From NCBI GenBank assembly GCA_045634345.1, contig JAZRAB010000072.1, forward strand, positions 1-15,820: a stretch of DNA of 15,820 nucleotides, given 5' to 3'. Each line of letters starts with the position of its first letter. Within the stretch, counting starts at the first letter, position 1. Source of the DNA: Flemingiibacterium sp045634345. Its GTDB lineage: Bacteria > Bacillota > Clostridia > Oscillospirales > CAG-272. This document shows positions 14,430 to 15,820 of this stretch, one piece after another. The notes under the pieces are model-generated. The model had not been told where the DNA came from and did no database searches. It saw only the letters and a list, made by a program, of their open reading frames with translations. The position numbers and the translations under genes were made by a program.

Positions 14430-15386
14430 ATGCAAGCTATTCCTTTATTCGACCTCCACTGCGATACACTGTATGAGTCCCACAAGCAAGATGTAAGCCT
14501 TATAAAAAACGACCTTCATCTTGATTTCACGCGATTGTGCAGATATACCCCATTTTGCCAGATACTTGCAATGTGGAGTGACCGTAAAATCGACGAGGAT
14601 ACCGCGTACAGCCGTTTTTTCTCCGCGCGTGACAAGCTCAAGCACGAGCTTGCTCTTGCAAATGAGCATAGGCTCCCAATACATTTGTGCAGAACCGCTG
14701 ATGAGCTGGTGCAAGCGGAGTCGGACGGAGCCAACGCTGTATTTCTGGCTGTTGAGGGCGGTAAATTAATCGGAGACAATCTCTCCCGCCTTGATGAATT
14801 GTACCGCGCGGATGTGCGATTTCTCACCCTTGTGTGGAATGATCACTGCAAAATCGGAGGTGTCAATGGCACTGATGAGGGACTTACCGATTTTGGCGTA
14901 TCCGTCGTCAAACGCTGCTTTTCGCTTGGTATAATCCCCGATCTGTCGCACGCATCCGACAAAATGTGCGACGAGGTTATTGCACTCTGCGAGGAATCAA
15001 ACCGCGTGTGCATCGCAACTCACTCAAATTCACGCACTATCTGCGAACACAGCCGAAATCTTACCGATGAGCGCTTCTGCCGAATCTCAAAGCTTGGCGG
15101 TATCGTTGGTATCAGTCTCGCGCCTATGCATCTTACGCACAGCGAAGTGTGTACTGTTGATGACATAATCTGCCATATCGAACACTATATGTCACTCGGC
15201 GGTGAGAATACTGTATGCCTCGGGTGTGACCTTGATGGGGTTGAAGCCTTGCCGAATGGTATCCGCGGTGTATCAGACCTATATAAAATCGCCGATGCTC
15301 TCGGACGAATTAACTATACGGATGAATTAATTAAAAAGATATTTTATGCAAACGCCCGAAATTTCATTTCCCTATGGCTAAAATGA
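14430..15386 (+). CDS. Membrane dipeptidase-type (peptidase M19) zinc dipeptidase, 318 aa
   Basis: A metallopeptidase of the renal dipeptidase family, hydrolysing dipeptides including D-amino acid-containing ones. Seen: LFDLHCDTL with H10 and D12, E109 in AVEGG (the bridging glutamate), DLSHAS with H174, THSNSR with H198, HSRNLTD with R209, and GCDLDGVE with D267. All metal and catalytic positions of M19 are present. No signal peptide or transmembrane segment is visible, so it is probably cytoplasmic; it may help to recycle peptides. AAAGGA lies six bases ahead of the ATG. It follows yraN by 24 bases, so it is likely the last gene of the rbgA transcript, before the thrC promoter. Confidence 0.94.
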   Translation: MQAIPLFDLHCDTLYESHKQDVSLIKNDLHLDFTRLCRYTPFCQILAMWSDRKIDEDTAYSRFFSARDKLKHELALANEHRLPIHLCRTADELVQAESDGANAVFLAVEGGKLIGDNLSRLDELYRADVRFLTLVWNDHCKIGGVNGTDEGLTDFGVSVVKRCFSLGIIPDLSHASDKMCDEVIALCEESNRVCIATHSNSRTICEHSRNLTDERFCRISKLGGIVGISLAPMHLTHSEVCTVDDIICHIEHYMSLGGENTVCLGCDLDGVEALPNGIRGVSDLYKIADALGRINYTDELIKKIFYANARNFISLWLK

Positions 15387-15394
15387 TTTTTTTG

Positions 15395-15403
15395 TGGTAC
15401 AAT
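15395..15403 (+). promoter_or_regulatory. Extended -10 promoter upstream of thrC
   Basis: TGG precedes TACAAT (15398-15403), a TG-extended -10. TGGCTA, 17 bases upstream, is a weak -35. The transcript would start about 55-60 bases before the ATG. The leader contains a tiny GCAA-tetraloop stem CGCC/GGCG at 15430-15441, and no evident T-box or leader peptide. Confidence 0.6.
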
Positions 15404-15467
15404 ATATAATGTATAAGTATTGATAAAAACGCCGCAAGGCGGAATTATAAATTTTACGGAGGTTCCG

Positions 15468-15820
15468 ATGAATTATATTACAACAAGAGGCGGCAAGGAC
15501 TGCGTTTCTGCCGCAGGAGCCATCAAGCAGGGACTTGCCTCGGACGGCGGTCTTTTTATGCCCGAAGTTATCCCGACACTTGACGCAAAAGCGATTGCAA
15601 AGCTCTGCGATATGACTTACCCGGAGCGTGCGGCTTACATACTTTCTCTTTTCCTCACCGACTACACCTACGAGGAGCTGCTCGCAGACTGCACTGTTGC
15701 ATATGCCCCCGACCGTTTTGTCGGCGGTGCCGCTCCGCTACACAAGCTGAACGATGACACCTTTGTGCTTGAGCTTTGGCACGGTCCGACGTCCGCGTTC
15801 AAGGATATGGCACTTCAGAT
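15468..15820 (+). CDS. thrC: Threonine synthase, N-terminal part, cut by window edge
   Basis: The frame opens at ATG 15468, after GGAGG at suitable distance, and remains open to the window end (117 codons). It encodes MNYITTRGG at the N-terminus, the usual YxSTRG-like beginning of the bacterial threonine synthases, SDGGLFMPE, and LELWHGPTSAFKDMALQ, in which K112 is the lysine binding pyridoxal phosphate. Threonine synthase converts O-phosphohomoserine to threonine. The PLP fold appears intact as far as seen. The rest of the protein (about three quarters) is off the window. It lies about 80 bases after the dipeptidase stop, with its own promoter. Confidence 0.95.
   Translation, partial: MNYITTRGGKDCVSAAGAIKQGLASDGGLFMPEVIPTLDAKAIAKLCDMTYPERAAYILSLFLTDYTYEELLADCTVAYAPDRFVGGAAPLHKLNDDTFVLELWHGPTSAFKDMALQ

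Noticed and set aside
15430..15441. Riboswitch or T-box in the thrC leader
   Set aside because: The leader is under 60 bases and holds only a four-pair stem with a GCAA loop, too little for these elements.
1..15820. CRISPR arrays, tRNA or rRNA genes, insertion-sequence transposases, phage genes
   Set aside because: No regular spaced repeats, cloverleaf pattern or transposase motifs were seen on reading both strands.

Overview
The window looks like a chromosomal piece of an endospore-forming, low-to-mid GC member of the Clostridia, probably a gut-type Oscillospirales or a relative. The evidence is a clear SpoIVB sporulation protease, TG-extended sigma-A promoters, strong AGGAGG ribosome binding sites, and the RbgA, RNase HII and YraN run usual in Firmicutes. 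The genus cannot be fixed from the sequence alone.

Left block (1-7032, all minus strand, AT-richer): one tightly packed catabolic operon read from right to left. It opens with an AraC-type regulator carrying a GyrI-like ligand domain. An FGGY sugar kinase of the L-xylulose kinase type follows, then a FabG-like short-chain dehydrogenase (SDR), a class II (zinc) ketose-phosphate aldolase, a D-2-hydroxyacid dehydrogenase, a second SDR, and an FAD-dependent oxidoreductase that leaves the window. Gaps are tiny, and two junctions are one-base TAATG or TGATG overlaps. The set suggests oxidation of a sugar, polyol or sugar acid, phosphorylation, aldol cleavage and reduction or oxidation of the fragments. 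The substrate is not evident, and this is the best candidate in the window for an undescribed pathway.

Middle (7033-8647): a promoter for the operon, a perfect 19-bp inverted repeat touching the spoIVB stop codon, spoIVB itself (minus strand), and a 300-bp divergent intergenic region.

Right block (8648-15820, all plus strand, GC-richer): a membrane-anchored phosphodiester glycosidase overlapping tadA and closed by an intrinsic terminator; then, from an extended -10 promoter, an archaeal-type phosphoglycerate-mutase-like protein (possible homoserine kinase) with a signal peptidase I. A 250-bp non-coding stretch dense in nested inverted repeats separates these from rbgA, rnhB, yraN and an M19 dipeptidase. 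The window ends in the start of threonine synthase, whose promoter core is almost identical to that of the mutase-like gene.

The abrupt change of function and base composition near 7100 suggests that the catabolic operon is an accessory insertion beside core sporulation and housekeeping genes.
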